From Quercus robur (Eukaryota > Streptophyta > Magnoliopsida > Fagales > Fagaceae): DNA of 64,000 bases. The notes under the pieces are model-generated. The model did not search any database and was not told the origin of the DNA. It saw only the letters and a program-made list of their open reading frames with translations. Both the position numbers and the translations under genes were made by a program. The stretch covers positions 59,917,354-59,981,353 of the forward strand of contig NC_065536.1 of NCBI RefSeq assembly GCF_932294415.1. Reading direction: 5' to 3'. Positions 20,991 through 34,170 of the stretch are shown in pieces (within the stretch, counting starts at the first letter, position 1; each line of letters starts with the position of its first letter).

Positions 20991-22696
20991 GTAACATAAT
21001 TTTCACTATTGGTGGAAAGCACTCTTTTTTCTGAATTTCCTCACAGAATGGCTTTGAAAGCTCTCTCTCTACAAAATGCTACATGACTACTACAACATGT
21101 TCAACCTTTTCATTGTTGCCTCCAGTTCTTGTGTAAATGTGAAAGGAAGTGTAAAATTGAGTAGGAAGCGATTCAAACTGCGCACTATTTTATTTGTTAG
21201 TACAATGGTTCATTTACCCTCTTTGTGGCTGATCCACTTCAAATGCATGACATTGCGAATTTGTGACAGAATTGTGCTCACTGAGCTCATGCTCAACTTC
21301 ACCCAATTAACCAATTTTGGTTGATGTGATTCGTATGGTGCTAATGAATTAGCCAAGGAGGCAAGGACACACTAGGCAATTGCAGAAACTACCGTTAGTG
21401 TCACATTTTGCTTGAGCTCATTGTTCAACAATTCAACTGTGGGGGAAAGCAAAAGAAAACAGAGAGATGTGTTTTGTGGGGGGGGGGGGGGGGGGGGTGG
21501 GCTCTTGGGGTGGAGGAGTTGCAATATGATTCATGAATTGATCATTTAAAGGTGGTGTTGCAATATGAATTGATCATTTAAAATCTTGTTATATATCCGA
21601 CAACATGGATGTGTCTGTTAAATGGGTAATTTTCGGCTTCTATTCCTGTTACACCAAACCCTTGAGGAATCCCCTTTTCATGGTCTATACCCTATACTTT
21701 GGGGTCATTTTGTGTATGGTATCCTGTGGGGTGTCAAAGTGCAGATTTCACTGAACCAGCACATTTTGATTGTGGAGTAGTTTGAAAGAAAAGCTCTTCA
21801 GTTCACATGTTACTCCTAGCTCCTAGTGCCTTGCTTGTTACACCAACTTAATTCTCCCTCCCCAACAATCATTTCTTAACAATAAATTAGCGTACTCCAG
21901 GGTTATATTTGTTTTCCTACAGAAAATTAGTTTCATATTCGCTTTCAGCATGATGATTGAGAAAAAAAAACCAGTCTAGCAGTTTAAAAGGTCATTTTAC
22001 CTAAAGTTGATTCCACACACAATAGGACGCTAAAGACATAGGTTTCATAAGATAGATTCTGCATAAAAGCAGATTCCTAACATCAACAATATTCCTATTA
22101 TTCGATGTGTTTGTACTGCATAATATCATCTTTATCTTCGAGAAAACCAAAAAGAAAATCTTCAGCAAAAACTCAAGCTAAACCTTTTAACATGAAGGAA
22201 AAATCCTATTTTAGGAACTCGGTTGGGACCTCCAAAATGCATAGCATTAGACTTGCTTAATTTATTAAAGGATACAGCTTCTTAACAAACAGCATGTTAT
22301 AACAAGGTTTACACAATGTAAGCATTAGAAATTCTGAACAAGCAACATTCTTTAACAAGAACAATACTTGTTCTAAGAGGTTATGTTTGGGTATTAGTAC
22401 AGAGACAATGGTGAAGCCTGCTAAAAGATATATGAAGGAAAAGAATTGATATTCCAACACACAAACAAACGGAGTTTGTTCAGATGGTAACTTAAAGCAG
22501 TCTTACAGAAAGCAACCAGAGCTCCATGCCTGATGTGTCTCTTTTTGATTTAACATATTGTGGTATACGGGTTGTATTCTTTGACAACTACTGAAGGAGT
22601 AAGCATTGCCTCTTAATGCTTTTATTACCAATCAACAAGGACTTTTTGTTGTTTTTGGTTTCCCTTTTCTTTTGGTCTGAATGAGGACTTCATAGA
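20991..22696. other. 3' region between the SHW1-like and bHLH79-like genes
   Basis: The two genes converge here. The beginning is probably the SHW1-like 3' UTR. A run of about 21 G (21477-21497) is notable. No further gene is supported; open frames such as 21076-21324 have no domain and no splice context. Confidence 0.5.
21477..21497 (+). repeat. Poly-G run
   Basis: About 21 consecutive G followed by TGGG. Such tracts can form G-quadruplexes and are often mis-sized by sequencing. Confidence 0.8.
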
Positions 22697-24930
22697 CTAC
22701 GTTGTTCTTTCAAAACCACCACCAACCTGCATGTGCAACCACTCTGGTGATGAACTGCGGGTGTACTCCCTTGGGGCTTGTGAACCAAATGCCATGCCAG
22801 AAGTATCAAATGTCTGTTGACCAAACTGAAACACCGACTTATTTTGTTATAAGAGTCACAGTTCTTGGAAAAAGAGGAAAAACTATTATCAATGAATAAA
22901 CTAATAGTGAATTAAACAAATAAATAATGCTCAACCAACCCATTCCTAAATTCTATTTAGAAAAATTCCATTCCGATGAAACTGACCAAAAGTTCCATCG
23001 GGAATTTGCAAAATCAAAAAAAGTGACATGACCATTTAAAGCAGACACATATGGTGCATGGTTCAGCTAGAGTACATGGATTTATTCTTTTAGAGAAAGT
23101 AAGTTGTAATTCAAAGGGTTAAAGAAAAGAAAACAAGCTCTAGTGCATAATCTGATACATCAAAAGCAACATAAAAGACAATTTGCAAGTAAGAAATCGA
23201 AAATGTTATACCTTACTCTCATTCCAAGAGAAATACATTATATAGAGGATTAAAATAAACTCCAATATCTGTACATATAATTAGGACTTACATCTTTAGA
23301 AGGAAACACTTCAAGTCCAGGGGTCATTCTTGTATTAACTGCTTCTAGCTTCATTGACAAGAACTGTAAAATCCAGTAAACTTTTATAAGGCTCAACTTC
23401 AGATTTAGTAAGCGAAAGAAATAACAGTTAAAAGTACAACAATTTAAATCAATCAAAGGATTCTTACCTCAACCTGATGCTGTAGTGATTGGATGTAATT
23501 TATTATCTCATCAAGGACCAGTGCTTTTCCAATAACCTGAATTTAAAAGCCTATCCAGTGAACAGTCTTTCTGGCAAAATACCATATTAAAAGGAAACTG
23601 AACATAAATATCAAAAGCCAAAACAACTGATACAGAATATACAGTAACAACTAACAAGTCTTTTTGGCCATACAAATAAATAGCTTAAGATGAAATGGAA
23701 CTTAAACTTTACAAAAACTTTTTCACTGTACACCGTACAGAACATCTATTCTAATGAACTAGAACCTGATTGGCAAATTAGAGAATGATTAAATTTCAAG
23801 AAATACCAATACCATACCTTATTACAACCCGGGACTAGATCCTGGAGAATTTTCATCCTCTCACTTATCTTTTCTCGTCTAGCCTGTCCACCAAATGAGT
23901 CTAATCAGCAAAACTCGTTCAATAGCTATATATGCAATCAACTGTTAACTGCATCAATTTCCACAACTAACTCTACCATGATTGTGACTTATACATGTTT
24001 GTTAATAATAGATTGTGTCATGTATCTAGATCTTAACCTGCCTTATGTCAATGTCTTGGCCATTACACTCACTTCAAAGAACAATTAAAATCACAACTTT
24101 ACAAACAGTAAAATTAAAGAGGATTTCAGTGAAATTACTCTTTCTGCTAAACTGTGGCTATCAGTAGCTTGACCCCTTCTTGCTCGTACATGGATGTAGT
24201 CTTGCTTAGGCGGCTCCGGCGGGGTCTGAGTATTCTGTTCCACATGCTTGCCTGAACTGGGTTCTGTCTCAGCTTTTGAATCAAGATTCTCGTCTCCACT
24301 TCCTGACGTTTTCAGCCGCTTTCCCTCACTATCATTCTGCCCCAAAAATTTAGCACCCAAAAAAAATATTAAAACCCATCTTCACCAATTTCATTACTGA
24401 ATAAAAACAAATTTCATGGTATTTCAAACATAACTATCTACTTTCAAGTGTTTTTAATCTCTACCATTCCTTATAACAAACAATAAGGACAAAAACCAAG
24501 CTTTAGTCCCAAACATTTTTGGGTCCACTAAGATTGATTGACTACTAAATTAGTAACTAGGAACGTTTTGAGATCAACAATCAATATCATTGAATCAAAT
24601 TCAAGATTTGTGTTCATAGAGATTTAATGGCAAAGCTACAAAGAAATTTTTTTTCATGAAATTTGAAGCAAATACCGCGCCATTGGAGTTGGAAGAATCG
24701 TCCTCCAAATCACGCCGCTTCCTCGACCCACCGCCATTGCCACCTCGCTGGTCCAAACTCATCGGATCGTTACCCGAAACTTCCCGATTCGTCGCACCGT
24801 TTACATCGCCGAACTGAGGCCTCCTCAGCCCCATCACCATTCCTCCACCGCCGCCATTCATCGGCGGAAGCTGCCAGATCTCCGCCAAGTTATACGACGA
24901 CCCTTCGTTCATCATCGCCGGCGGATCCAT
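22697..24930 (-). CDS. bHLH79: bHLH transcription factor, bHLH79-like (262 aa, six exons)
   Basis: Exons on the minus strand: 24930-24676, 24336-24139, 23883-23818, 23536-23468, 23363-23292 and 22825-22697. All are phase 0 with GT-AG borders. It starts [19 protein letters not shown], the conserved start of this subfamily. A Gly-rich part and [12 protein letters not shown] follow. The bHLH domain is residues 137-195: [20 protein letters not shown], then [13 protein letters not shown], helix 1 to PGCNK, and helix 2 [19 protein letters not shown]. His-Glu-Arg at the expected basic-region positions predicts E-box/G-box binding. [13 protein letters not shown] extends helix 2. The C-terminus [17 protein letters not shown] is typical of BEE/CIB-like subgroup members. 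It is nuclear, binds DNA as a dimer, and is about the size of its Arabidopsis relative. Confidence 0.88.
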
Positions 24931-25520
24931 TCTGAAAAGTCTTTTTCACATTTATATATAAACTCAACTTAACTAAAAGTAACTAACTTCAAAATCTCCA
25001 AAGCAAAAGCAAAAGCAAAAGTGTTGTTTTTTAAAATTCAGTTGCTTTTTGTGTTTTGAGAAGTAACTTTCAAAGAAAAAAGAGAGAGGAGCTGAAAATA
25101 ATAAAAGGGGTCTTAGAGTTTGAAGCTGGAAGTGTTGTTGTGTGTGTGTGTGTGTGTGTGATCTCCTTAGACAGTGGAGGTTGGTGCGCACAGTGTTGGG
25201 TGTTTTGTGTGTCCACTACCACTCACTATTGAGAGACAGAGACCTCGGGAGTAGCAAACAAAAGTCACTTCCAGTGAGTTTTTCTCGGAGGGTCCAGTGT
25301 CCAGGTCCAGCCACTTTCTCTCTCTCTCTCTCTCTCTTCGCTCTGTGTTTTGCTTTGTTTTCCTCACTCTCACGTGCACCTCCTCCTCTCTCTCTCCACC
25401 GTTCGATCAATCTACACTCACTAGTCAATTATATCCGCTTTCACATTATCTTACTCACAGCGTACAATGTGAGAGAGAGAATATATACATCTGCAACGCA
25501 ATTGGGGGAATGATGTAAAA
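24931..25520. promoter_or_regulatory. 5' UTR and promoter of the bHLH79-like gene
   Basis: It holds (GCAAAA)n at about 25002-25020, a (TG)n run at 25137-25160 (CA on the sense strand) and (TC)n at 25316-25336. CT/GA repeats in leaders are common in plant genes. The open frames on both strands here are microsatellite products. Confidence 0.5.
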
Positions 25521-26551
25521 AAATAAGATGGGACCGGGTACACAACCATATTTAGAGTTTCGGGCAAAGAGGGTAGGGTGTCATTATAATCAAATAGAAA
25601 ACGCTAACTTAATTGCATCCTATCCAGTTTTAATTCATAAAAAAAAGGTTCGACTAACGAATACCGAATGCCCTATTACGATCGAGCTAATTTTTATTGA
25701 CAGCCAAGCAAGTTTTTGTCAATAAATCTATATTTTAATTAAATGTACTCTTCTTCTCAGTTCTTTCTTATAGAGGTGTGATCCAAATCCGATAAATGTT
25801 TTCTCAAAGAATGTGAATGTCTACGGGCACCTATTAACAAAAGCTAAAACAAAATTCATTTCTTGTTAATATTTTATCTTTTGCATCTAATAGTGTATTG
25901 ATGTGACACTCGATGCGTATTTAGATTAATATTTAATTTAAATCATGAAATGAGTTTATTCTAACACGGCACCAAATTCAACTTTTTTTATATAATTAAA
26001 ACTTAGGTATAGTGTTTGATGTGTAACGAATTAATTATATTAAGTTTTCCTATTAAATTTAATTTTTTAAGAAACAAGCAGACAAGAGAAAGGAAAATGA
26101 GTTAGCTATGCATTTGTATATAATTGAAGAGCTTAATAGTTAATTCACTGATTTGTATTGTATCTTTTCTATATGTTTGATGCAATGCATGATATCATCT
26201 CTACTAGTGAAATTCAACATACACAAAAGTGTTTTGTTTTTTCGTTGGTCCTAGTGAATAAAGGAGGCGTGTTTGATTAACGTATGATTTAGTTTCAGTT
26301 AATCATTGTTATGATTGTGATGGATGTATGAGCGGTCAATTTATTGCAAAGGTTAGAGATAATTGACAAGCCTGAGAAAAAATATATATTATTCGAAAGA
26401 GGAAGAAGGCCCACCGTTAATGGCCCGGTGTTGACGTGTTTGGAGTATTCCAAAATATATCGATTTCGTGAACAGAAAATATTGTTTCCCAAATTTAACT
26501 TTTTAATAAGTTCCCAATAGCTAAATTGATAAAAATACTTGTGCAGTTACT

Positions 26552-26592
<41 letters not shown>

Positions 26593-26863
26593 CTTGTACA
26601 GTTTTACACCACAAGTTTTAATCTATAAACAAATACTTTCTTATGTTTGTAGAGAACAAAATTGGACATTATCGCGGAATCTATTCTATAATTATTTTAA
26701 AAATATTCATGCGAAGTTTTATAGATATTGATTTAAAAAAAAAGAACGAATAGAAAATTGAAAAAAAAAATCATAATAAGATTAGAAATCCATTACAGTT
26801 CATAAAATCATACACATATATTTTAATTACTATATGACTCATTAAATAACTTAATTAATTCAT
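25521..26863. other. AT-rich intergenic DNA
   Basis: No gene recognised. A TA microsatellite lies at about 26558-26589. The rest is A/T-rich without clear repeats. Confidence 0.5.
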
Positions 26864-27231
26864 GGGCAAATTACAACTTACCTACTTATAGTTTGGCCGA
26901 AATTTAAATTGCTTATCTTTGAGTTGAAATTTGACATTTTACCCACCTGAAGTTAGTTCAGTTAGAGTTCTGTAAATCATATCGGTTGAAAACATGACTA
27001 AATATGTAATTTTGCTCAACTTTTATGTCTTTCTCCTCCAAAAATATAAAAAACATAAAAATACAAGATCAAAAAGAATCCAGCGGAACACTTGCATTAG
27101 GGGATTTCAAATCACAGGTAAACAAATTAAATTTCAATCAAACCTCAAGTGAATAAAGTGTCAAATATCAAATCACACGTAGACAACTTAAATTTCAGCC
27201 AAACTACATGTGGATAAGTTGGAATTTGTCC
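26864..27231. mobile_element. MULE-type MITE (368 bp) with a 9-bp target duplication
   Basis: The perfect 9-bp duplication TTAATTCAT (26855-26863 and 27232-27240) flanks terminal inverted repeats of about 80 bp. The left end is GGGCAAATTACAACTTACC; the right end, reverse-complemented, is GGACAAATTCCAACTTATCC, and both continue with 'tagtttggc[ct]gaaattta'. The 9-bp duplication and long TIRs indicate a non-autonomous Mutator-like element. Confidence 0.88.
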
Positions 27232-27240
27232 TTAATTCAT

Positions 27241-29084
27241 ATGACTATTAAAAAGGTGAGGTTATTAATTTAATGCCTATTTAAATTGTCACAGGTTAGA
27301 CGAATTTTCCTCCAGAGAAATAAATTATGTTCAACTCTCTTTTTTTTCTTTCAGTTATTTCTTAAAAGTGCAGACATTATCATGTCAACTCAATTTTCAT
27401 ATAATTCCTTTCATTTTTTTTATGGGGTGGGGGGTGTTGAGCACTCCATTGTTTGGTATGCATCAATTCTTCAAAAAAGTTAGTTCCACTTGGTTAAGTG
27501 GTATAAAATCAGATTGTACCATCATAATTTATGTGGGATGAAGTAAAAGGGACATGGGGATGGGTTGTTAATCTTCATGGACCCAATGATCCCTCCATTG
27601 GTTTTTTCCTGTTTAAGAAGAGGAATTGGCCTTGAAATGTTACAACAAGTTGGGTGTTCTAATTCATTTCCTATGTAATATTTAAATGCAACCTTAGAAT
27701 CTATTGGTAGATATAATCAACATTATAATTAATTAATTACCGCTTAGAGTTTTTTTGGTTCCACTCACAACAATTGTCTCGTTCTTTTTATAGAGAGACT
27801 TGGGCTCTCTCTCTCATTTTAATAGTACTCCTTAATGAGAAGTGTGGTTTATTCCTTTCTCTTTTTTCTTTTTTGCTTTTAATGAAATGTTTGAACACGG
27901 TAATTATTTACAACCCGTTCTATCGTTTAACCATGATGAAGGCAAAACTAAGGACTTGTATGGCGTGACTCATATTCTTAATGTAAAATTGGTAAAGTCT
28001 ATTATCATCAAATAAGAGATTTGAGATTTGATTTCTGCCTACACCAAAAACCAATTGGTGTCCTGATCTGATGATAAAAAGCAATCATAAAAAACGGATG
28101 CTATTGATTGGAATTCTTTCTTAAAAAAAAGCTTTATATATCTCTAATAGTTCCCCCACAGTCTCAATGTATTGCAATGTGATGCTTTTAATTCTTGGTT
28201 GGCATCTTCTACATGAATAAATCATGTTAGTTGACCTTGGTTAGCATCAAATGCCCCCATTAATTATGTGCTTGCTAATCTACTTTAGGCTACAAAGCAT
28301 GCACTTAATGATAGGCCTCCAAACAAAATTCAACTTAATTAGCTGCTGCCAAACAAAATGTAGGTGTATTGCATTTAAACATAGGCCTAAACCCTAAAAT
28401 GATGAGCTGCAATTATTCACATTTTCTTAGTCCAGCTCAAAATAATAGTAATATACTATTTGCCACCCCAAAATAAGTAAAACAACCTTCACAGAAAGTC
28501 ATAACCCTTTTTTTTTTTTTTTTTTTTGAAGATAAGTCATAACCCATTTGGCCATTACAAATTTATAGAAAGAACATGTGACATTGATTTTATTACTCAC
28601 CAAAACTTGGAATTGAAAATCCCACGTGCAAATAGAGGAATCCATGAATTCGTCTATATCCTTATTTTCGGTAAAATAAGATTCATTATTTTCACATGCA
28701 CATTTCAACCACAAAGTGTTTTGTCAGCTTAACAAGTACAGAAAATGTTGGCCACAGGACAGTGACTTTTCACACTTTTTGATTAGGACGCAAATCTCAC
28801 GTGCTTGGCCTAGGGAAATAATTTTCCATACGTTGACTTGGAAATACCACAATAATCAACAATAGCAAAAGAGAGTCATCAGTGATACACATCTTGTGAA
28901 ATTATGAGAGTAATTCGTTTATTGAAGTCCCTTTTTCTCTCTTATTATGTGCTTATAATTAAGATTAATGACCTTAATTAACTTGTTGGTCCAAATGAAT
29001 TATGTGTCTTTGTATACTTTGTAGGATAACATTTTGAACAAAAAGTCTATTTAGAGTTCATCTATATCTTCAACTTTTTTTTAG
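27241..29084. other. Intergenic DNA without a recognised gene
   Basis: It contains poly-T (28507-28527) and A/T-rich sequence. No exon-like frame with splice signals was found on either strand. Confidence 0.5.
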
Positions 29085-29930
29085 AAGAGTTCGAATTTGG
29101 TAAAGATATGGTATAAATTCATGTTTTACACTATTTAGTAAATGATTGTCACATCACATTTTACTTAAAATTCAATACATCTTACCACACCTAATAACAT
29201 CTCAATAAACTCTTAATTTAGTTGGATTTATATATGGGTATTAGGGTTGATTGTGTATGGTTGAGCTTATTCTTAAATATATAATAAGATGATGTGACAT
29301 ATTGAGATAGGAGAGGTAAAATATGGGTTTTACACCATATCCTTACAAAATTTAAATCTTTTTTTAGAATTGTTTGATACTTTGATTATATTTGAGTTGG
29401 AATTTAGTAAGGATAGGGTGTAAAACAAGAGTTTTACATCATTCAATAAGAAATTGACACATAAGTTTTTTATATTTAAAAGTTAATACATCCTACCACA
29501 CCTAATAATATTTCAAAAAACTTTGGTTGGGTTGGATTTTCAGATAAATATTATAATTGATTAGGTGTGGTTGTGTCTATTATTTAATGATTAAATTCTA
29601 TTAAGATATCCAATCCCAACATACCATATCATGATTATATTACATATTAAAGAATAGACATAACCATACTCAATCAATTATAATACCTATTTCAACTGTA
29701 AATTTATTGAGATGTTATTATGTGTGGTAGGATATATTAAATTTTAAATAAAAAGTTGATGTGACAATCCCTTGTTGGATGAAATAAAACATGGGTTTTA
29801 TACCTCATCTCTACTAAATTTGAAACTCTTTTTTAATATGTGATATAATGATGTGACATGTTGGGTTTAGAGAGTGTAAAACTTGAGTTTTATACTACAT
29901 TCTTATAGAATTTAATTTTATTATGTTTAT
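29085..29930. mobile_element. Foldback MITE cluster with nested inverted units
   Basis: Unit 1 (about 29086-29365) starts 'gaatttggtaaagatatgg' and ends with its inverted match 'ccatatccttacaaaattta'. Unit 2 starts near 29390 ('gaatttagtaaggataggg') and ends near 29925 ('acattcttatagaattta'). An inverted copy (about 29640-29830) mirrors the first 200 bp of unit 1, including 'taccacac[ac]taataacatctcaataaa'. So one ~200-bp sequence is present at least twice direct and once inverted, with shorter end copies. Confidence 0.75.
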
Positions 29931-30743
29931 AGATTTGATTAAGTGGTGATTTTTAAAAAAAAAAAAATTAAATTTTTATAAATATTTTGATTGATGCCCA
30001 TGCTACTTTTAAGAAGTAAAGTGTTTCGACTTGCACAATTGGTGACAGTGGTAAATGCAAAACGCCCCTTTGTCAAATAGTGATGATGGATAAAAAAAAT
30101 GATTATGGTCATGCCGACCTTGCCATTTCTACCATCAAATTTAGTTAGGCATGTATAATCACTAGAAAGTAGATTGCTTCAATCTCAAGAAATAACATAC
30201 AAAATCAACTCATGCGAATTGAATAGGACCCTATTTCAACACATGTGAAAAATGTTATGATAAATTCGATAATATGTCCAACCCAATGCAATATAGATAT
30301 GGTTGCCAACAAAGCAAGGGGAGTTTGGTAATTGTATATATTTTTTTTAAACCATGCTGGGAATTTTAGCATGTGGGTTCAATCATGGTTCACTTGTTCT
30401 AAAACTACAGGCGCTGAATTCAAAAACTTTCTAGCAATTTCATTTTTCCATCAAGCTATATATTGCTGTATGATTTATGACAATGCAGCATGTCATGTGG
30501 TGAATTAATAAAAATGGTAATGTGACCTACTGTCCACTTGCTAGCTTTGGTTTAATATATACTAGCCACACTGTAGTTTCATGGCAATATTTGCTTGTGT
30601 CATGGAATATTATCATCTGGATAGGGAAGAGCTGGTGTGGTGTGACACTATGTTTGAGCTCGTAACTATTTACAAGTTGACAAATAGTGACATGAACATG
30701 ACATGACTTCTACGAGGTTAATTTGAGGAAGGTGATTAATATA
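29931..30743. other. Intergenic DNA without a recognised gene
   Basis: A/T-rich, with A12 and T9 runs. Nothing coding was seen. Confidence 0.5.
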
Positions 30744-31041
30744 GAGTGTGTGTTTGGTACCTGAGTTTTGCTTTTGCGTTTTGCGTTTTGCTTTTTTTTT
30801 TTTTTTCTTCACGCGTTTCAGGGGACAGGAGTACTGTTCAGTACTGTTTGGCCATTTTTTTTTTGACATTTCTGTCCATCAGTGGGCTGTATACTGTTCA
30901 TGGAGCCACAAATTTCATTTTTTATCAATTTTTTCATTAAAAATGAGTCTCACAGCATTATTCACACATTTTAAAATTATTTTGCTACAGTGTTTTTAGT
31001 TTTCAGTTTCAGCAAAATAAATTCTATCCAAACACACCCAG
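30744..31041. mobile_element. MITE of the 'GTGTTTGGATA' family, copy 2
   Basis: It starts GAGTGTGTGTTTGGTACC and ends 'tctatccaaacacacccagag', so the ends are inverted repeats (GTGTGTTTGG / CCAAACACAC). The interior has 'gtactgttcagtactg', 'tactgttcatggagcc' and 'ttttgctacagtgtttttag'. The short open frames inside are not genes. Confidence 0.7.
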
Positions 31042-32832
31042 AGTCTTATCTTCAAACTTATTTTTGGAAAGGTTGATTTTCAGACTCAAACCTACATCAT
31101 GGGTACCACTTTAGATGGAAGGACTTTGCCATTGGACTAAGACCCAACCTCTAACTCAAAGAATACGAATATCGATAATCTAAGTGCTAACATTTGAATT
31201 AGTTTTTTTGGTAAAAAAAATGCAATTATAATCATTCCAAGGACTGAAGGGTAGAGGTTGATTTACTTCCGGGTTTGTGCCATATGAATGATAATTGCAC
31301 TCTTAGACTCAAACCTAACCCAGGAAAAACAATTAAGCTGCAACAAACTTCACTCGCATGAAAACTCTGTAATTCACTTGATTAATCTCTTCTTCTCCTA
31401 CCATCACCATCAATAAGCCAGCAAAAAAGAAAAAGAATGATGTTACACAGCATGAACTGGATTATACAGTGATTGACAATGACGGATGTCGGCTCCATCA
31501 AGCTCTTAAGCGAGAGTTTCTAGGTATATGCACTATAGTCCTCCCAAGTTCAATCCAGTGAGGTGTCCAGGGTCCTCTTTCTGGTAAAAGGATCATCGTT
31601 GTTTGAAATAGATCCAACTCATGATTAGGAATAAATATTACAAATCTAAAAGTGTATCTAGTGTCACATTAATTAAATAACGCGCTATTATGTACACTTT
31701 TAGATCTAGAAAACAAAATCTTAACCATAAAATGAATTCTCTCCATGAAACCCATGCATATTCAAGGATGATAAGCAAGAAAATTAATTGGTTTAACATT
31801 GAGTTAGAGTTCCTATGAATAATTTTGTCAAGTTCATAGAAGCTCAGCTAGTTGTGCAAACAAGAAAATAGCAGGTGCTTTGATGATCTTCATTAAACTT
31901 GATTTTTTGGCTGCCTTTTCTTTTACTAGATAAGTTCAGCTTTAGCCAGAAACCATATCATAATTCATACATAGCTAATGGAGATGAGCAACATTAGAAA
32001 TAGGGAGTTTTGGGATCAAGAACTTTGATTACTTGAATGGCTCATATTTTTACAGGATAAAGCAATGGCCCCAACTTATTGGAATGCAGTATGTATATGA
32101 TTTGTGACAGGCTGCCAGCAGAAAGGTAGAGGATTTAATGGAACTAGGGACCTCAGTTTTAGTTTTAGAGAGCTAAAATGGCCCCCCTATATGGACCCTC
32201 AGAAACCAATAATTTGAAGATTGTGTCATTGTAATGGGGTTTTACGAACCAACCAAGCAAGCATCTAGAATTCTAGCTACATAGATCTGTCAACACAAGC
32301 TGTAAACCGTGTTGCTCTGGAAGATGAGGGAGATCCATCTTTGCCAGCCAGCTTTAAAAAGGACACAGACAGGGAACATATATGATAAGTTATTGGACAC
32401 TCGACTGTGACACTAAGTACCCTTTGAAACATTGATTTTGAAATTCAAATAGGCTGTATTATCAAGTTGGAACAAGGGAAAAATAAGTCAATGTCATTAA
32501 TATGAGCCATGGCTAGACATGAGATTAGACTTGAGTGGCATAACTTGAACCTGAAGGCCTAAAGGCTAAAAGCCTTGTAACATTGAACCGTTATCTTGGG
32601 TTTATAGATGACAATGTGGCGAGATAGGACAGAATTGTATCATGGTTGCCATATCCCTTCTTCGGGTTAGGGAAAACTTGCTCAGGATAGGAGTAGGTAG
32701 GCTAGAGGTATTTTGTCATTCTAAAAAAAAGTGAATCTAATATTATTGATGAGAGAGAGAGATTTTTCTGAAATAATAAAAGAATATTATAAATAAAACA
32801 TTTATACAAAAAATATTAAGTTTTATAAAATT
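31042..32832. other. Intergenic DNA without a recognised gene
   Basis: The sequence around 31440-31570 is slightly richer in GC but shows no sustained open frame. No RNA gene was recognised. Confidence 0.45.
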
Positions 32833-33474
32833 AAAAAATATTCTATAATATATATACATACAATCAAGGTGAGGTGGGGTGAGATGGGATCTGTGAAAAA
32901 CTTGTCCCCAACTGGACAATAAAAATTATCTTCTTTGCCCACTCTATGGAGTGAGCCTCTCATAGTACATGAACCTCATGACCTTGTGAAAGACCGGTTC
33001 TATATAAGACACTTTCTCTCTTGATAGCGTTTTAGGATAGGAAGGCGCATACAATGTAGAATGGATAAAGGGGTATGAAGCCAATATACTCATGTCCAAA
33101 TTATATCATATCATAACACAATTGAAAGGTTAGAGATGAAATTGAAATATATTGTATAGGATAGAGATTAAAAACATAATTTACCCATTTAAAAAATATT
33201 CAATAATATATATACATACATTCAAGGTGAGATAGGGCAAGACAGGATCAACGAAAAACTTGTCCCCAACCCAACAACAAAAATTATCTTCTTTGCCCAC
33301 TCTATGGAGCTAGCCTCTCATAGCACATGAACCTTATACCCTTGTGAAAGACTGGTTCTATATAAGATACTATCTCTCTTGATAGCTCTTTAGGATGGGA
33401 AGATGCGTGTGACATAAAATGGGTAAAGGGGTATGGAGCCAATAAACTCATGTCCAAATTATATTATATCATAT
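32833..33474 (+). repeat. Direct duplication, two ~284-bp copies
   Basis: Copies at 32833-33116 and 33191-33474, separated by 74 bp. They share 'aacttgtccccaac', 'attatcttctttgcccac', 'ggttctatataaga' and 'catgtccaaattatat', and are close to 90% identical by eye. 'ggttctatataaga' has a TATA-like core, so the unit may be a fragment of an LTR. Confidence 0.85.
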
Positions 33475-33992
33475 GATATATGATATATTATATAATAAAA
33501 TTATTTTCCACTCTATAATAATGCCAAAATGACATCTTTTTATATATATATATTTATTTGTTTTATATACATATATATAAATGGAGGTGAGAGGATTTGA
33601 ACATTGGATGTCTTCTAATAATTAACATAGTTACTAATTTCTAAGGGAAACTCTATTGCTAGACCTTCAGGAAAATTTAAAGGGAGTTTCATTATTCAAT
33701 TTAATTATTTTATAATCTTTGAATTTCTTTTATATAAAATTTTAGTCTTAAAAGGTGTTTTTTTTAATATAAAAATTGAGTCTTATACATGGGCATTTAT
33801 CATGTAATTTAAAGTATTTTTATTCTTCAATTTTACTATATATTTTTTAATTCAGCTTTTATATTATTAAAATATTTCTTTTGTTGTGTATCATAGTAAA
33901 ACAATAATACAATCCATAGAAAAAAAAAAAAAAAAAAAGTACAAGAGCAATATTATCGGGGTAAATTGGAAATTTGAATCAAATTTGTTTAA

Positions 33993-34002
33993 TGGCGGGA
34001 AA
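33993..34002 (-). promoter_or_regulatory. E2F-type site
   Basis: TGGCGGGAAA (minus strand TTTCCCGCCA), matching the E2F consensus TTTCCCGCC found in plant S-phase promoters, about 170 bp upstream of the coiled-coil gene. Confidence 0.5.
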
Positions 34003-34090
34003 AAACAGTTTGTGCCCTTCAGCTTCAAAGGACAGCCATTCGAAAACTTTGTCTTGGCAATGGCGGTCATGAATTGAAAATTTGAGATTA

Positions 34091-34099
34091 AAACCCTAA
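34091..34099 (+). promoter_or_regulatory. Telo-box
   Basis: AAACCCTAA, a short interstitial telomere motif common near transcription starts of plant growth and cell-cycle genes, 72 bp before the ATG. Confidence 0.45.
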
Positions 34100-34170
34100 A
34101 CGTTAACGAAAGCAAATTTCCAGAAGAAGAAGAAGAATATCAATCAGACCCATTTTTGAAAAGGCAAAAA

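Larger units (their letters stand above)
33475..34170. promoter_or_regulatory. Promoter and 5' UTR region of the coiled-coil gene
   Basis: AT-rich up to about 33940, with an A18 run. Then come an E2F-type site (33993-34002) and a telo-box (34091-34099) in the last 180 bp before the start codon. Confidence 0.5.

Noticed and set aside
24663..25518. Open frames on the plus strand opposite the bHLH gene and its leader
   Set aside because: Shadows of exon 1 and of the TG/TC microsatellites.
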